Source: Kineococcus terrestris (GTDB taxonomy: Bacteria; Actinomycetota; Actinomycetes; Actinomycetales; Kineococcaceae). From it: DNA of 64,000 bases. This document shows positions 1 to 8,723 of the stretch, piece by piece. Below the pieces are notes generated by a model that saw only the letters and a list, made by a program, of their open reading frames with translations, did not search any database and was not told the DNA's origin. The stretch's first letter is position 1. Each line of letters begins with the position of its first letter. The stretch lies in NCBI RefSeq assembly GCF_041020765.1, contig NZ_JBEUEJ010000009.1, one strand, 5' to 3'. The position numbers and the translations under genes are program-made.

Positions 1-170
1 AGCACGTGGACCCGGCCAGCGCGCCGGTGCCGCAGGCCCCGGCCCAGCCGCAGCGGCGCCGCACGGCCCCGCCGGCCGCTCCCGCCGGTCGCGGCGGGGA
101 GGGCGCCGGCGCGTCCCGCCGCCGTCGCGGCGGCCGCGGTCGCAGCGGTGCCCGTCCCCAGGGCGCCTGA
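1..170 (+). CDS. C-terminal tail of an upstream gene, Arg/Gly-rich
   Basis: This is a partial gene whose start lies outside the window. The frame beginning at base 3 reads without a stop to TGA at 168-170. The visible 55 residues are Pro/Ala/Gln-rich, then strongly basic, with runs such as SRRRRGGRGRSGARPQGA at the end. Such disordered RGG-like tails are common at the C-terminus of actinobacterial DEAD-box RNA helicases and RNA-binding proteins, so an RNA helicase is a reasonable guess. No catalytic motif is visible and the identity is not established. A long hairpin follows the stop codon. Confidence 0.6.
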   Translation, partial: HVDPASAPVPQAPAQPQRRRTAPPAAPAGRGGEGAGASRRRRGGRGRSGARPQGA

Positions 171-187
171 GGCCCCCTCGCGAGCCC

Positions 188-231
188 GGTCCCGCCCGCC
201 CCGCCGCCCGGCGGCGCGGGCGGGTGGGACC
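188..231 (+). terminator. Hairpin terminator between the Arg-rich gene and hrpB
   Basis: A long GC hairpin has outer arms GGTCCC (188-193) and GGGACC (226-231). Pairing continues inward through GCCCGCCC with one G-U pair and one bulge. It has no U tract, as is usual for actinobacterial terminators. It ends 8 bases before the hrpB start. Confidence 0.5.
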
Positions 232-239
232 GTGACGGG

Positions 240-2804
240 GTGCTGACGCCCGACCTGCTCGGTTCCCTGCCCGTCGGCGCCGTCGTCCCGCAGCTGCTCG
301 AGGCGCTGGAGGGCGCCGGGACCGCCGTCCTGCAGGCCCCGCCCGGCACCGGCAAGACGACCCTCGTGCCGCTGGCGCTGGCCGGCGCGCTGCCGGGCGG
401 GCGCGTGGTCGTCGCCGAGCCGCGCCGGGTGGCCGCCCGCGCCGCCGCCGCCCGCTCGGCGGCCCTGCTGGGCGAGGAGGTCGGCGGCCGCGTCGGCTTC
501 GCCGTGCGCGGCGAGCGGCGCACGAGCGCGGCCACCCGCGTGGAGGTCGTCACCACGGGCCTGCTGCTGCGGCGCCTGCTGCGCGACCCCGAGCTGCCCG
601 GCGTCGCCGCCCTCGTCCTCGACGAGGTCCACGAGCGGCACCTGGACACCGACCTGGCCCTGGCGCTGGCGCTGGAGTCGCGGGCCGTGCTGCGCCCGGA
701 CCTGCGGCTGCTGTGCGCGTCGGCGACGGTGGAGGCCGCTCGCGTGGCGGCCCTGCTCGGCGGGGCCGGCGGGCCGGCCCCCGTCGTCACCGCGACGGCC
801 GCCGTCCACCCCCTCGATGTGCGCTGGTGCCCGCCGCCGCGCCCGGTGCGCCCGCCGGAGGGCCTGCGGGTGGACCCGGCCCTGCTCGACCACGTCGCCG
901 CGCTGACCGCGACCGCCCTGGCGGAGCTGGCCGGCGACGTCCTCGTCTTCGCCCCCGGCGCGGGGGAGGTGGCCGCGCTGGCCGCCCGGCTGCACCGGCT
1001 GCCGGCGGCCCGCGACGTCGACGTCGTCGCCCTGCACGGCCGGCTGGGCGCCCGCGAGCAGGACGCCGCGCTGCGCCCGGGAGCCCGCCGGCGCGTCGTG
1101 CTGGCCACCGCCGTGGCCGAGTCGAGCCTGACCGTGCCGGGCGTGCGGGTCGTCGTCGACGCCGGCCTGGCCCGGGTGCCCCGCACCGACCACGCCCGCG
1201 GCCTGGCGGGGCTGGACACCGTGCGGGTCTCGCGCGCGGCCGCCGACCAGCGCGCCGGCCGCGCCGCCCGCGAGGCGCCCGGCACCGTGCTGCGGGCGTG
1301 GTCGCGCGCCGACCACGCCCTGCTGCCGGCCCACCCCGACCCCGAGATCGCCACCGCCGACCTGAGCGCCTTCGCGCTGACCAGCGCCGCCTGGGGCGCG
1401 GGGGAGGACCTGCCGCTGCTGGACCCGCCGCCGCCCGGCCCGCTGGCCGCCGCGCACCGGACGCTGCGCGTGCTGGGCGCCCTCGACGACGACGGGCGTG
1501 TCACACCGCTGGGACGGGTGCTGGCCGGGACCGGTCTGCACCCGCGGCTGGCCCGCGCCCTGCACGAGGGGGCGCCGCGGGTGGGACGCCGGCGCTGCGC
1601 GGAGGTCGTGGCCCTGCTGTCCGAGGACGGTCTCGCGCGCGGCACCGACGACCTCGTCGCCGCCTGGCGGCGGCTGCGCGCGCAGCCCGGCACGCCCGAG
1701 GGGCGCCGATGGGAGGCCGAGGTGCGGCGCCTGCTGCGCGAGCTGCCCGACGGGGCGGGCGGGGACGGGGCGGGCGGACCGCCCGACGACCTGGCGGCCG
1801 GCGAGGTCGTCGCCCTGGCCCACCCCGAGCGGATCGCCCGCCGCCGCGGCGCGGGCCTGCTCACGGTCGGCGGCGGCGGGCTGGAGACCGCGCCCGGCTC
1901 GGCGTGGGAGGGCGCCGGGTGGCTGGCCGTGGCCGAGGCCGACGCCGGGATCGGCACCGGCCGGGCCGCGGGCCGGGTCCGCCTGGCGGCGCCGCTGGAC
2001 GAGGCGACCGCGCTGCGGGTGGCCGCGCGCGAGCGCGCGCGGGACGAGGTGGTCGCCTGGCGCGAGGAGCGGGTCGTCGCCGAGCGGGTGGACCGGCTCG
2101 GCGCTGTGGTGCTGTCCCGCTCGCCGCTGCCGCGGCCCGACCCGGCGGCGGTGAGCGCGGTGCTGCTGGACGTGCTGCGCCGCGACGGGCTGGAGCGGCT
2201 GGGCTGGTCGCCGGTGGCCCGGTCGCTGCGGGCGCGGCTGGCCGCCTGCCGGGCCGCGCTGGGCGAGCCGTGGCCGGACGTGGGCACCGCGGCGCTGCTG
2301 GAGCGGGCCGGCGAGTGGCTGCTGCCCGCGCTGGCCGGGGCGCGCACCGCGCGGGACCTGGCCGCCGTCGACGCGGGCGCCGCGCTGCGCGCCCTGCTGC
2401 CGTGGCCGGCGGCCGCGCGCCTGGACGAGCTGGCCCCCGAGGCCGTCGCCGTGCCCAGCGGCCGGCGCGCGCGGCTGACGTGGCCGGAGGACCCGCCCCG
2501 GGACGGGGAGGACCCCGCGCCCCCGGTCCTGGCGGTCAAGCTGCAGGAGGTCTTCGGCTGGACGACCTCCCCGCGCGTGCTGGACGGGCGGGTGGCCGTC
2601 GTCCTGCACCTGCTGTCGCCGGCCGGGCGCCCGCTGGCGGTCACCAGCGACCTGGCCTCCTTCTGGGCCGGGCCGTACGCGCAGGTGCGCGCCGAGAACC
2701 GCGGCCGCTACCCGAAGCACCCGTGGCCGCAGGACCCGCTGACCGCGACGGCGACCTCCCGCACGACGCGGGCCGCCGCCCGGACCTACGATCACGGATC
2801 GTGA
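240..2804 (+). CDS. hrpB: ATP-dependent helicase HrpB
   Basis: This is a DExH-box helicase of the HrpB family, of about the usual length (854 aa). Walker A is APPGTGKT at residues 33-40, motif II is DEVHER at 128-133 and motif III is SAT at 161-163. The second RecA domain follows, with a QRAGRAAR-type motif VI. The C-terminal half carries the HrpB-specific region ending in a KHPWPQDP motif. HrpB proteins are presumed RNA helicases; their cellular role is poorly defined. The GTG at 240 is used because an upstream GTG at 232 runs straight into a stop. The last bases overlap the next gene in a GTGA arrangement, so the two are probably cotranscribed. Confidence 0.93.
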   Translation: MLTPDLLGSLPVGAVVPQLLEALEGAGTAVLQAPPGTGKTTLVPLALAGALPGGRVVVAEPRRVAARAAAARSAALLGEEVGGRVGFAVRGERRTSAATRVEVVTTGLLLRRLLRDPELPGVAALVLDEVHERHLDTDLALALALESRAVLRPDLRLLCASATVEAARVAALLGGAGGPAPVVTATAAVHPLDVRWCPPPRPVRPPEGLRVDPALLDHVAALTATALAELAGDVLVFAPGAGEVAALAARLHRLPAARDVDVVALHGRLGAREQDAALRPGARRRVVLATAVAESSLTVPGVRVVVDAGLARVPRTDHARGLAGLDTVRVSRAAADQRAGRAAREAPGTVLRAWSRADHALLPAHPDPEIATADLSAFALTSAAWGAGEDLPLLDPPPPGPLAAAHRTLRVLGALDDDGRVTPLGRVLAGTGLHPRLARALHEGAPRVGRRRCAEVVALLSEDGLARGTDDLVAAWRRLRAQPGTPEGRRWEAEVRRLLRELPDGAGGDGAGGPPDDLAAGEVVALAHPERIARRRGAGLLTVGGGGLETAPGSAWEGAGWLAVAEADAGIGTGRAAGRVRLAAPLDEATALRVAARERARDEVVAWREERVVAERVDRLGAVVLSRSPLPRPDPAAVSAVLLDVLRRDGLERLGWSPVARSLRARLAACRAALGEPWPDVGTAALLERAGEWLLPALAGARTARDLAAVDAGAALRALLPWPAAARLDELAPEAVAVPSGRRARLTWPEDPPRDGEDPAPPVLAVKLQEVFGWTTSPRVLDGRVAVVLHLLSPAGRPLAVTSDLASFWAGPYAQVRAENRGRYPKHPWPQDPLTATATSRTTRAAARTYDHGS

Positions 2805-3871
2805 CCACCCGGCCCGCGCTGCGGACGCTCGACGTCGTGGTGGTCGGCGCCGGGCAGGGCGGGCTGTCGGCGGCCTGGTTCCTGGAGCGCGCGGGCCTGC
2901 GGCCAGGCCGGGACTTCACCGTCCTGGACGGCGGCGAGGCCCCCGGCGGCGCGTGGCGGCACCGCTGGCCGTCCCTGCGGATGGAGCGCGTGCACGGCGT
3001 GCACGACCTGCCGGGCCTGCCGATGGGGCACGTCGACCCGCGCGAGCGCGCCGCCGACGTCGTGCCGGACTACTTCGCCGCCTACGAGGAGCTGCTGGGT
3101 CACCCCGTCGAGCGGCCCGTGCACGTCCTGGAGGTCCGCCGCGGCGGCCCGCGCCTGCTGGTCGTCACGGACGCCGGGACGGTCGCGGCGCGCGCCGTCG
3201 TCAGCGCCACCGGCACCTGGAGCCGGCCGTTCTGCCCGTGGTACCCGGGGCGCGACGTCTTCGCCGGCCGGCAGCTGCACACCGCGCAGTACCGCGGCCC
3301 GGAGGAGTTCCGCGGGCAGCGCGTGGTGGTCGTCGGCGGCGGCGCCTCCGCGGTGGAGCACCTGCTGGAGCTGGACGGCGTGGCGGAGACCACCTGGGTC
3401 ACCCGCGGCGAGCTGCGGGTGCGCGAGGACTTCGCCGACGAGGCCGTGCGCCGCGAGGCCGTGGCCGTGGTCGCCGACCGCGTGGCGGCGGGTCGCCCGC
3501 CGGGCAGCGTCGTCTCGGCCACCGGCCTCGTGCTGACCCCGCAGGTTGCGGCGCTGCGCGAGCGGGGGCTGCTGCACCGGCGCCCGCCGCCGCGCCGCCT
3601 GGTCGCCGACGGCCTGGAGTGGGACGACGGCACCCGCCTGCCGGTGGACGCCGTGCTGTGGGCGACGGGCTTCCGGCCCGCGCTGGACCACCTGCGCCCG
3701 CTGCGGCTGCGCGAGCGCGGCGGCGGGGTGCGGGTGGCGGGCACCCGCGCGGTGGCCGAGCCGCGGCTGCACCTGGTCGGCTACGGGCCCTCCGCCAGCA
3801 CGGTCGGCGCCTCCCGCGCGGCGCGCGAGGCCGTGCGGGAGCTGGTGCGCGACGTCCTCGCCGGGCGCTGA
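2801..3871 (+). CDS. FAD-dependent oxidoreductase, flavin monooxygenase-like
   Basis: This 356-residue flavoprotein has two dinucleotide-binding folds. The FAD site is VVGAGQGG around residues 15-21. An ATGTW motif lies at 136-140, and the NAD(P)H-type site VVGGGASA at about 178-184. A second ATGF motif lies near the C-terminus. This arrangement is typical of flavin-containing monooxygenases and YpdA/CzcO-like reductases. The substrate is unknown. The start GTG at 2801 overlaps the hrpB stop by 4 bases, implying translational coupling. It is shorter than Baeyer-Villiger monooxygenases (about 500 aa), so a small NAD(P)-binding oxidoreductase is the safer call. Confidence 0.82.
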   Translation: MTTRPALRTLDVVVVGAGQGGLSAAWFLERAGLRPGRDFTVLDGGEAPGGAWRHRWPSLRMERVHGVHDLPGLPMGHVDPRERAADVVPDYFAAYEELLGHPVERPVHVLEVRRGGPRLLVVTDAGTVAARAVVSATGTWSRPFCPWYPGRDVFAGRQLHTAQYRGPEEFRGQRVVVVGGGASAVEHLLELDGVAETTWVTRGELRVREDFADEAVRREAVAVVADRVAAGRPPGSVVSATGLVLTPQVAALRERGLLHRRPPPRRLVADGLEWDDGTRLPVDAVLWATGFRPALDHLRPLRLRERGGGVRVAGTRAVAEPRLHLVGYGPSASTVGASRAAREAVRELVRDVLAGR

Positions 3872-3944
3872 GCCCTCGTCTCGCCTGTCGAGACCGACGT
3901 ACCAGATGCTGGACGCGACGCGGGCCGCCCGCCAGGGTCCGGCC

Positions 3945-4757
3945 ATGACCACGACGCCCGGGTACGTCCACGGCCACGCGGCCGCGGTGCGCCGCTCGCA
4001 CGCGCACCGCACGGCGGAGAACTCCGCCGCCCACCTGCTGCCCCACCTGGCGCCCGGGCTCGACCTGCTCGACGTCGGCTGCGGCGTCGGCACCCTGACC
4101 GCCGACCTCGCCGCCCGCGTCGCCCCCGGCCGGACCGTCGGCGTCGACGCGGCCGCCGGTGTGCTGGCCGACGCCGCCGCGGCCGCCCGCGAGCGCGGGG
4201 CCGCCGTCGAGCTGGCCGTCGCCGAGGCCGGCGCGCTGCCCTTCGCCGACGGCGTCTTCGACGTCGTGCACGCCCACCAGGTGCTGCAGCACCTGGCCGA
4301 CCCCGTCGCGGCCCTGCGCGAGATGGCCCGGGTGTGCCGGCCCGGCGGCCTGCTGGCCGTGCGCGAGGCCGACTACGCCTCCGTGCACGCCCACCCCGAC
4401 CCGCCCGGGCTGCGCACCTGGGGCGAGGCATACGCCCGCGCGGCCCGCGCCGCCGGCGGCGACCCCGACGCCGGCGCCCACCTGCTCGCCCTGGCCCGCG
4501 CGGCCGGGCTCGCCGAGCGCGGCGAGCTCGTGCCCAGCGCCTCGGTGTGGCTGTTCGCCACGCCCGCCGACCGGGCCTGGTGGGGCGGCACGTGGGCCGA
4601 GCGCACGGAGGGCGAGCCGCTGGCCGGGCGCCTGCGGGCCGCCGGTGCGGGCGAGGACGACCTGCGGGCGGCGGGCGCCGCCTGGCGGGAGTGGGCCGCG
4701 CACCCCGACGGCTGGATGACGATGACCCACGGCGAGCTGCTCGTGCGCCTGCGCTGA
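3945..4757 (+). CDS. Class I SAM-dependent methyltransferase
   Basis: This is a 270-residue methyltransferase of the UbiE/MenG-like fold. The SAM-binding motif I is LDVGCGVGT at residues 42-50. The acidic residue after strand 2 lies in VGVDAAAG, and FDVVHAHQVLQHL is the motif IV region preceding a catalytic-domain RPGG loop. The substrate cannot be inferred from the neighbours. The ATG at 3945 gives a normal N-terminus; no strong ribosome-binding site is visible, and the stretch after the previous gene (3872-3944) contains no other feature. Confidence 0.85.
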   Translation: MTTTPGYVHGHAAAVRRSHAHRTAENSAAHLLPHLAPGLDLLDVGCGVGTLTADLAARVAPGRTVGVDAAAGVLADAAAAARERGAAVELAVAEAGALPFADGVFDVVHAHQVLQHLADPVAALREMARVCRPGGLLAVREADYASVHAHPDPPGLRTWGEAYARAARAAGGDPDAGAHLLALARAAGLAERGELVPSASVWLFATPADRAWWGGTWAERTEGEPLAGRLRAAGAGEDDLRAAGAAWREWAAHPDGWMTMTHGELLVRLR

Positions 4758-4787
4758 GGAGGGCCGCTCACCGGGAGCCCGCGCGCC

Positions 4788-5237
4788 TCAGGAGCCGGTG
4801 CGCTCCCACGCGAAGGCGTGCCGCGGGTCCCAGGTGCGCGAGCAGCGCGTGCACGAGGACGCCCGCGCCGGGCGCCGGTGCCGGGTGACGGTGTGCCCGG
4901 CGGGGCACGTGCCCGTCCACGCGCCCGGCAGCCGCGGCGCCGAGGGCGGCAGGGTGCGCCGGTCGTCGCCGCCGATGCGGCGCACCCGCGCGCGCCAGAC
5001 GGCGTCGTGCCCGTGCTCGGGGCCCACCAGCGCGTGCGCGACCTCGTGCAGGACGGTCAGCCGCACCTCCTCCTCGCCGTGCAGCGCGGTCAGCGGCCGG
5101 CTCAGCCCGATCTCGCGCCGGTGCGCCCGGCAGACGCCCGCGCGCGTGCGCGCCCGGTCCAGCACGACCGTCCAGTCCCGCAGCCCGTGCTCGTCCAGCA
5201 CCCGCCGCGCCATCGCCACCGCCGCGACCACGTCCAC
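4788..5237 (-). CDS. SprT-like zinc-dependent protein
   Basis: This 149-residue protein has the SprT-like core. It carries the metallopeptidase motif HEVAH at residues 64-68 with a third histidine in the following EHGHDAVW segment (74-80). A C-terminal zinc-ribbon-like region contains Cys111, Cys129 and Cys132. The family resembles the protease domain of SPRTN, but bacterial members have no settled function. The GTG at 5237 follows a GGGAGCGGA ribosome-binding site; an internal ATG at 5213 would shorten the first helix. The gene faces the methyltransferase and is divergent from the following flavoprotein. Confidence 0.8.
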   Translation of the reverse strand: MDVVAAVAMARRVLDEHGLRDWTVVLDRARTRAGVCRAHRREIGLSRPLTALHGEEEVRLTVLHEVAHALVGPEHGHDAVWRARVRRIGGDDRRTLPPSAPRLPGAWTGTCPAGHTVTRHRRPARASSCTRCSRTWDPRHAFAWERTGS

Positions 5238-5360
5238 CCGCGTCCGCTCCCGTCCCCCGCGCCGCGGGCCCGTCCCGCCGGCGCCGGGCAGTCCACCACG
5301 CGGCCCCGACGCGCCCGCGCCCGGCGCGCCGGCCCGCGCCGGGCGTGGCAGCCTCGCGGG

Positions 5361-6809
5361 GTGCCCGACGCCGTGGTGGTGGGGGCGGGGCCCAACGGGC
5401 TGGCCGCCGCGCTCGTGCTGGCCCGCGCCGGGCTGGAGGTGGAGGTGCGCGAGCGCTCCGGCACCGTCGGCGGTGCCGCGAGCACCCGGGAGCTGACGCT
5501 GCCCGGGCACTGGCACGACGTGGGCTCCGCCGTGCACCCGATGGCCCTGGCCTCGCCGTTCTTCCGCGCCCTGGACCTGCCCTCGCTGGGGGTGGAGCTG
5601 CTGCAGCCCGACGTCGCCTACGCCCACCCCCTGGACGGCGGCCGCGCCGCGCTGGCGCTGCGGGACCTGGACGCCACCGCCGAGGGCCTGGGCGCCGACG
5701 GCCCGGCGTGGCGGGGCCTGCTCGGCCCGCTGGTGCGCCGCTGGCGCGAGGTCGTCGACCTGGCCCTGGGGGACCTGCGCCACCCCGCGCCCCGGCCCGC
5801 CGCCGCGCTGCGGCTGGCGCTGGCGGTCGCCGAGCAGGGCGGCCCGGCGTGGGGGGCCCGCTTCGGCGGCGACCTGGCCCCGGCGCTGCTGACCGGGGTG
5901 GCCGCGCACGCCGTGGCCCCGCCCCGCGCGCCCGGCCCGGCGGGCGCGGGGCTGCTGCTGGCGACGCTGGCGCACGCCGTGGGCTGGCCGGTGCCGCGCG
6001 GCGGCTCGCAGAGCGTCAGCGACGCGCTGGCCGGCGAGGTGCGCCGGCTGGGCGGGCGCGTCGTGCTGGACGCGCCGGTGACGTCCCTGGCCGAGCTGCC
6101 GCCCGCGCGCGCGGTCCTGCTGGACGTCCTGCCGGGCGCGCTGGCCCGGATGGCACCGCAGCTGCCGTCCGGGTACGCGGCGCGGCTGCGCCGCTGGCGG
6201 CACCGCTCGGCGGCCTCGCCCGTGCACTTCGTCCTGGACGGCCCGGTCCCCTGGGCGGCCCCGGGCGTGGACCGCGCCGGGACGGTGCACGTGGGCGGCC
6301 CGCGCGGGGAGGTGGTCGCCGCCGAGCGCGACGTCGCGGCCGGCCGGCACGCCCGGCGCCCCTACGTGCTGCTGTCGCAGCCGTCGCTGCTCGACGGCGG
6401 GCGGGCCCCGGCGGGCCGCTCGACGCTGTGGACGTACGCGCACGTGCCGTTCGGCTCGACGCTGGACGTGGGGGAGGCGGTGCAGCGGCAGGTGGAGCGC
6501 TTCGCGCCGGGCTTCTCCGACCGGGTGCTGCACCGCACGGCCGTGCCCGCCGCCGAGCTGGAGCGGGGCAACCCGAACCTGCCCGGTGGGGACGTCACGG
6601 GCGGGGCGGTCACGCCGTGGCAGCTGCTCGCGCGGCCGGTGCCGCGCTGGGACCCGTACCGGACGCCGCTGGAGGGGGTGTACCTGTGCTCGGCGGCGAC
6701 CCCGCCGGCCTCGGGCGTGCACGGCATGTGCGGCGTGCACGCGGCGCGGCGCGCGCTGCGGCAGCGGTTCGGGATCGTGGTGGGCCCCGACGGGCTGACG
6801 CCCGGCTGA
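5361..6809 (+). CDS. Phytoene desaturase-like FAD oxidoreductase
   Basis: This 482-residue amine-oxidase/phytoene-dehydrogenase-like flavoprotein has the N-terminal FAD motif VVGAGPNG at residues 6-13. An ERSGTVGGAAST segment (the R..GG motif) follows shortly after. The C-terminal FAD-binding segment reads GVYLCSAATPPASGVHGMCG. These proteins resemble CrtI carotenoid desaturases and human PYROXD2; the substrate is unknown and no carotenoid genes are nearby. The start GTG at 5361 places the FAD motif at the N-terminus, as in the family. It ends 18 bases before the 3' end of the opposing tRNA gene. Confidence 0.82.
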   Translation: MPDAVVVGAGPNGLAAALVLARAGLEVEVRERSGTVGGAASTRELTLPGHWHDVGSAVHPMALASPFFRALDLPSLGVELLQPDVAYAHPLDGGRAALALRDLDATAEGLGADGPAWRGLLGPLVRRWREVVDLALGDLRHPAPRPAAALRLALAVAEQGGPAWGARFGGDLAPALLTGVAAHAVAPPRAPGPAGAGLLLATLAHAVGWPVPRGGSQSVSDALAGEVRRLGGRVVLDAPVTSLAELPPARAVLLDVLPGALARMAPQLPSGYAARLRRWRHRSAASPVHFVLDGPVPWAAPGVDRAGTVHVGGPRGEVVAAERDVAAGRHARRPYVLLSQPSLLDGGRAPAGRSTLWTYAHVPFGSTLDVGEAVQRQVERFAPGFSDRVLHRTAVPAAELERGNPNLPGGDVTGGAVTPWQLLARPVPRWDPYRTPLEGVYLCSAATPPASGVHGMCGVHAARRALRQRFGIVVGPDGLTPG

Positions 6810-6827
6810 GGCCGGTGGAGAGGTGGG

Positions 6828-6899
6828 TGCCCCCGGCAGGACTCGAACCTGCGCACACGGCTCCGGAGGCCGATGCTCTATCCGCTGAGCTACGGGGGC
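6828..6899 (-). tRNA. tRNA-Arg (anticodon CCG)
   Basis: The reverse strand folds as a cloverleaf with acceptor arms GCCCCCG/CGGGGGC, D stem GCTC/GAGC and T arm CAGG-TTCGAGT-CCTG. The seven-base anticodon loop CTCCGGA gives anticodon CCG, which reads CGG arginine codons. The anticodon stem has one terminal T-T mismatch. The 3' CCA is not encoded. The gene lies head to head with argS, the enzyme that charges it. Confidence 0.93.
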
Positions 6900-6915
6900 G
6901 CAGCGAGCGAGGTGG

Positions 6916-6921
6916 ACACTA
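6916..6921 (-). promoter_or_regulatory. Candidate -10 box for tRNA-Arg
   Basis: On the minus strand TAGTGT (TANNNT pattern) lies 16 bases before the mature tRNA 5' end. That spacing fits a short 5' trailer removed by RNase P. No good -35 box is visible. Confidence 0.4.
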
Positions 6922-6956
6922 CCAGCGCCGCGCCCGCGGACCGACCACGGACCCCT

Positions 6957-7009
6957 CGACCGGCCCCTCGACCGGCCCCCCGACCGGCCCCCGACCGGCC
7001 CCGGTCGGG
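6957..7009. repeat. Tandem CGACCGGCCCC repeats ending in a palindrome
   Basis: Four near-perfect copies of CGACCGGCCCC begin at 6957, 6969, 6981 and 6992. The last copy pairs with CCGGTCGGG (7001-7009) as a 9-base inverted repeat with a 2-base centre. The array fills the space between the divergent tRNA-Arg and argS promoters. It could be a protein-binding array or simple replication slippage. Confidence 0.6.
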
Positions 7010-7046
7010 CCCGCGGACGGCGGCGGGGAGGGTCCGGGCCCGCCGG

Positions 7047-7052
7047 TAGGCT
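7047..7052 (+). promoter_or_regulatory. Candidate -10 box of argS, leaderless arrangement
   Basis: TAGGCT fits TANNNT and ends 6 bases before the argS GTG, so transcription would begin at or next to the start codon. There is no Shine-Dalgarno sequence in the gap. Confidence 0.45.
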
Positions 7053-7058
7053 CGGGGC

Positions 7059-8723
7059 GTGACCCCCGCCGAGCTCTCCTCCGCCCTGAGGGACGCCCTG
7101 ACCGCGGCCGTCGCCGCCGGCGAGCTGTCCCTGGACCCCGCCGACGTCCCGGCGGACGTGCGGGTGGAGCGCCCCAAGAACCGCGACCACGGCGACTGGG
7201 CGACCAGCGTCGCCCTGCAGCTGGCCAAGCGCGCCGGCCGCCCGCCGCGCGAGGTCGCCGACGTCCTGCGCGCGCGCCTGCTCCGGGTGCCTGGTGTGCG
7301 CGCCGTGGACGTCGCCGGTCCCGGGTTCCTCAACGTGACGCTCGAGGCCGCCGCCGCGGGCGAGCTGGCCCGCGCCGTCGTCGAGGCCGGCGAGCGCTTC
7401 GGCACCGCGGCCGCCCCGACGGGCGAGCGCGTGAACCTGGAGTTCGTCTCGGCCAACCCCACGGGCCCGATCCACCTGGGCGGCACCCGCTGGGCCGCGG
7501 TCGGCGACTCCCTGGCGCGCGTCCTCACCGCCACCGGCGCGCAGGTGACGCGCGAGTACTACTTCAACGACCACGGCGCGCAGATCGACCGGTTCGCCCG
7601 CTCGCTGCTGGCCCGGGCGCACGGCGAGCCCGCCCCCGAGGACGGCTACGGCGGCGACTACGTCGGCGAGATCGCCGACGCCGTCCTGGCCCGCGTGCCG
7701 GACCTGCTGCAGCGCCCGCGCGACGAGCAGCAGGAGGTGTTCCGCCGCGAGGGCGTGGACCTCATGTTCACCGAGATCAAGCAGAGCCTGGCCGAGTTCG
7801 GCGTGCGGTTCGACGTCTACTTCCACGAGGACTCCCTGCACGCCTCCGGCGCCGTGCAGCGCGCCGTGGACAAGCTGCGCGAGCTGGGCCGGGTCTACGA
7901 CGCCGACGGCGCGGTGTGGTTGCGCACCAGCGACTTCGGCGACGACAAGGACCGCGTCGTCATCAAGAGCGACGGGAACCCGGCGTACATCTCCGGCGAC
8001 CTGGCCTACTACCTCGACAAGCGCGAGCGGGGTTTCGACCGGGCGGTCATCATGCTCGGCGCGGACCACCACGGCTACATCGGCCGGATGATGGCGATGT
8101 GCGCCGCGTTCGGCGACGAGCCGGGGGTGAACCTGGAGATCCTCATCGGGCAGATGGTGAACCTCGTCAAGGACGGGGCCCCGGTCCGGATGAGCAAGCG
8201 CGCCGGGACGGTCGTCACCATGGAGGACCTCGTCGGCGCCGTCGGCGTGGACGCGGCCCGCTACTCGCTGGTGCGCTCCTCGGCGGACACCGCCATCGAC
8301 GTCGACCTCGACCTGCTCGTCAAGCGCAGCAACGACAACCCCGTCTTCTACGTGCAGTACGCGCACGCGCGCACCTCGAACGTCGCGGTCAACGCCGCCG
8401 CCGCCGGGGTGCGCCGCGAGGACGCCTTCGACCCCTCGCTGCTCGTGGAGGAGACCGAGTCGCTGCTGCTGGCCGCGCTCGCGGAGTTCCCGGCCGTCGT
8501 GGCGCGGGCCGGCGAGCTGCGCGAACCGCACCGCGTCGCGCGCTACCTGGAGGAGCTGGCGGGGCGCTACCACAAGTTCTACGACGCGTGCCGGATCACC
8601 CCGCGCGCCGAGGAGGAGGTCCAGGACGTGCACCGCACCCGCCTGTGGCTGAACGACGCGACGCGGCAGGTCCTGGCCAACGGCCTCGGTCTGCTCGGCG
8701 TCTCGGCCCCGGAGCGCATGTAG
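7059..8723 (+). CDS. argS: Arginyl-tRNA synthetase
   Basis: This class I synthetase charges tRNA-Arg with arginine. The 554 residues match the family. The N-terminal Add-1 domain is followed by SANPTGPIHLGG (131-142), which contains the HIGH-equivalent HLGG. The KMSKS-equivalent MSKRAG lies at 378-383, and a DALR anticodon-binding domain forms the C-terminus. The arrangement argS-lysA-hom is conserved in actinobacteria. The stop codon shares its last base with the lysA start codon, so translation is probably coupled. A tRNA-Arg gene lies just upstream on the other strand. Confidence 0.97.
   Translation: MTPAELSSALRDALTAAVAAGELSLDPADVPADVRVERPKNRDHGDWATSVALQLAKRAGRPPREVADVLRARLLRVPGVRAVDVAGPGFLNVTLEAAAAGELARAVVEAGERFGTAAAPTGERVNLEFVSANPTGPIHLGGTRWAAVGDSLARVLTATGAQVTREYYFNDHGAQIDRFARSLLARAHGEPAPEDGYGGDYVGEIADAVLARVPDLLQRPRDEQQEVFRREGVDLMFTEIKQSLAEFGVRFDVYFHEDSLHASGAVQRAVDKLRELGRVYDADGAVWLRTSDFGDDKDRVVIKSDGNPAYISGDLAYYLDKRERGFDRAVIMLGADHHGYIGRMMAMCAAFGDEPGVNLEILIGQMVNLVKDGAPVRMSKRAGTVVTMEDLVGAVGVDAARYSLVRSSADTAIDVDLDLLVKRSNDNPVFYVQYAHARTSNVAVNAAAAGVRREDAFDPSLLVEETESLLLAALAEFPAVVARAGELREPHRVARYLEELAGRYHKFYDACRITPRAEEEVQDVHRTRLWLNDATRQVLANGLGLLGVSAPERM

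Noticed and set aside
4788..6827. Genomic island next to tRNA-Arg
   Set aside because: No integrase, direct repeat of the tRNA end or base-composition shift is visible.
6957..7058. T-box riboswitch for argS
   Set aside because: No specifier loop or antiterminator T-box sequence is present, and the -10 box predicts no leader.
4788..8633. Minus-strand open frame of about 1280 codons
   Set aside because: Only its final 149 codons match a real SprT-like protein. The rest is the antisense of the flavoprotein, the tRNA region and argS.
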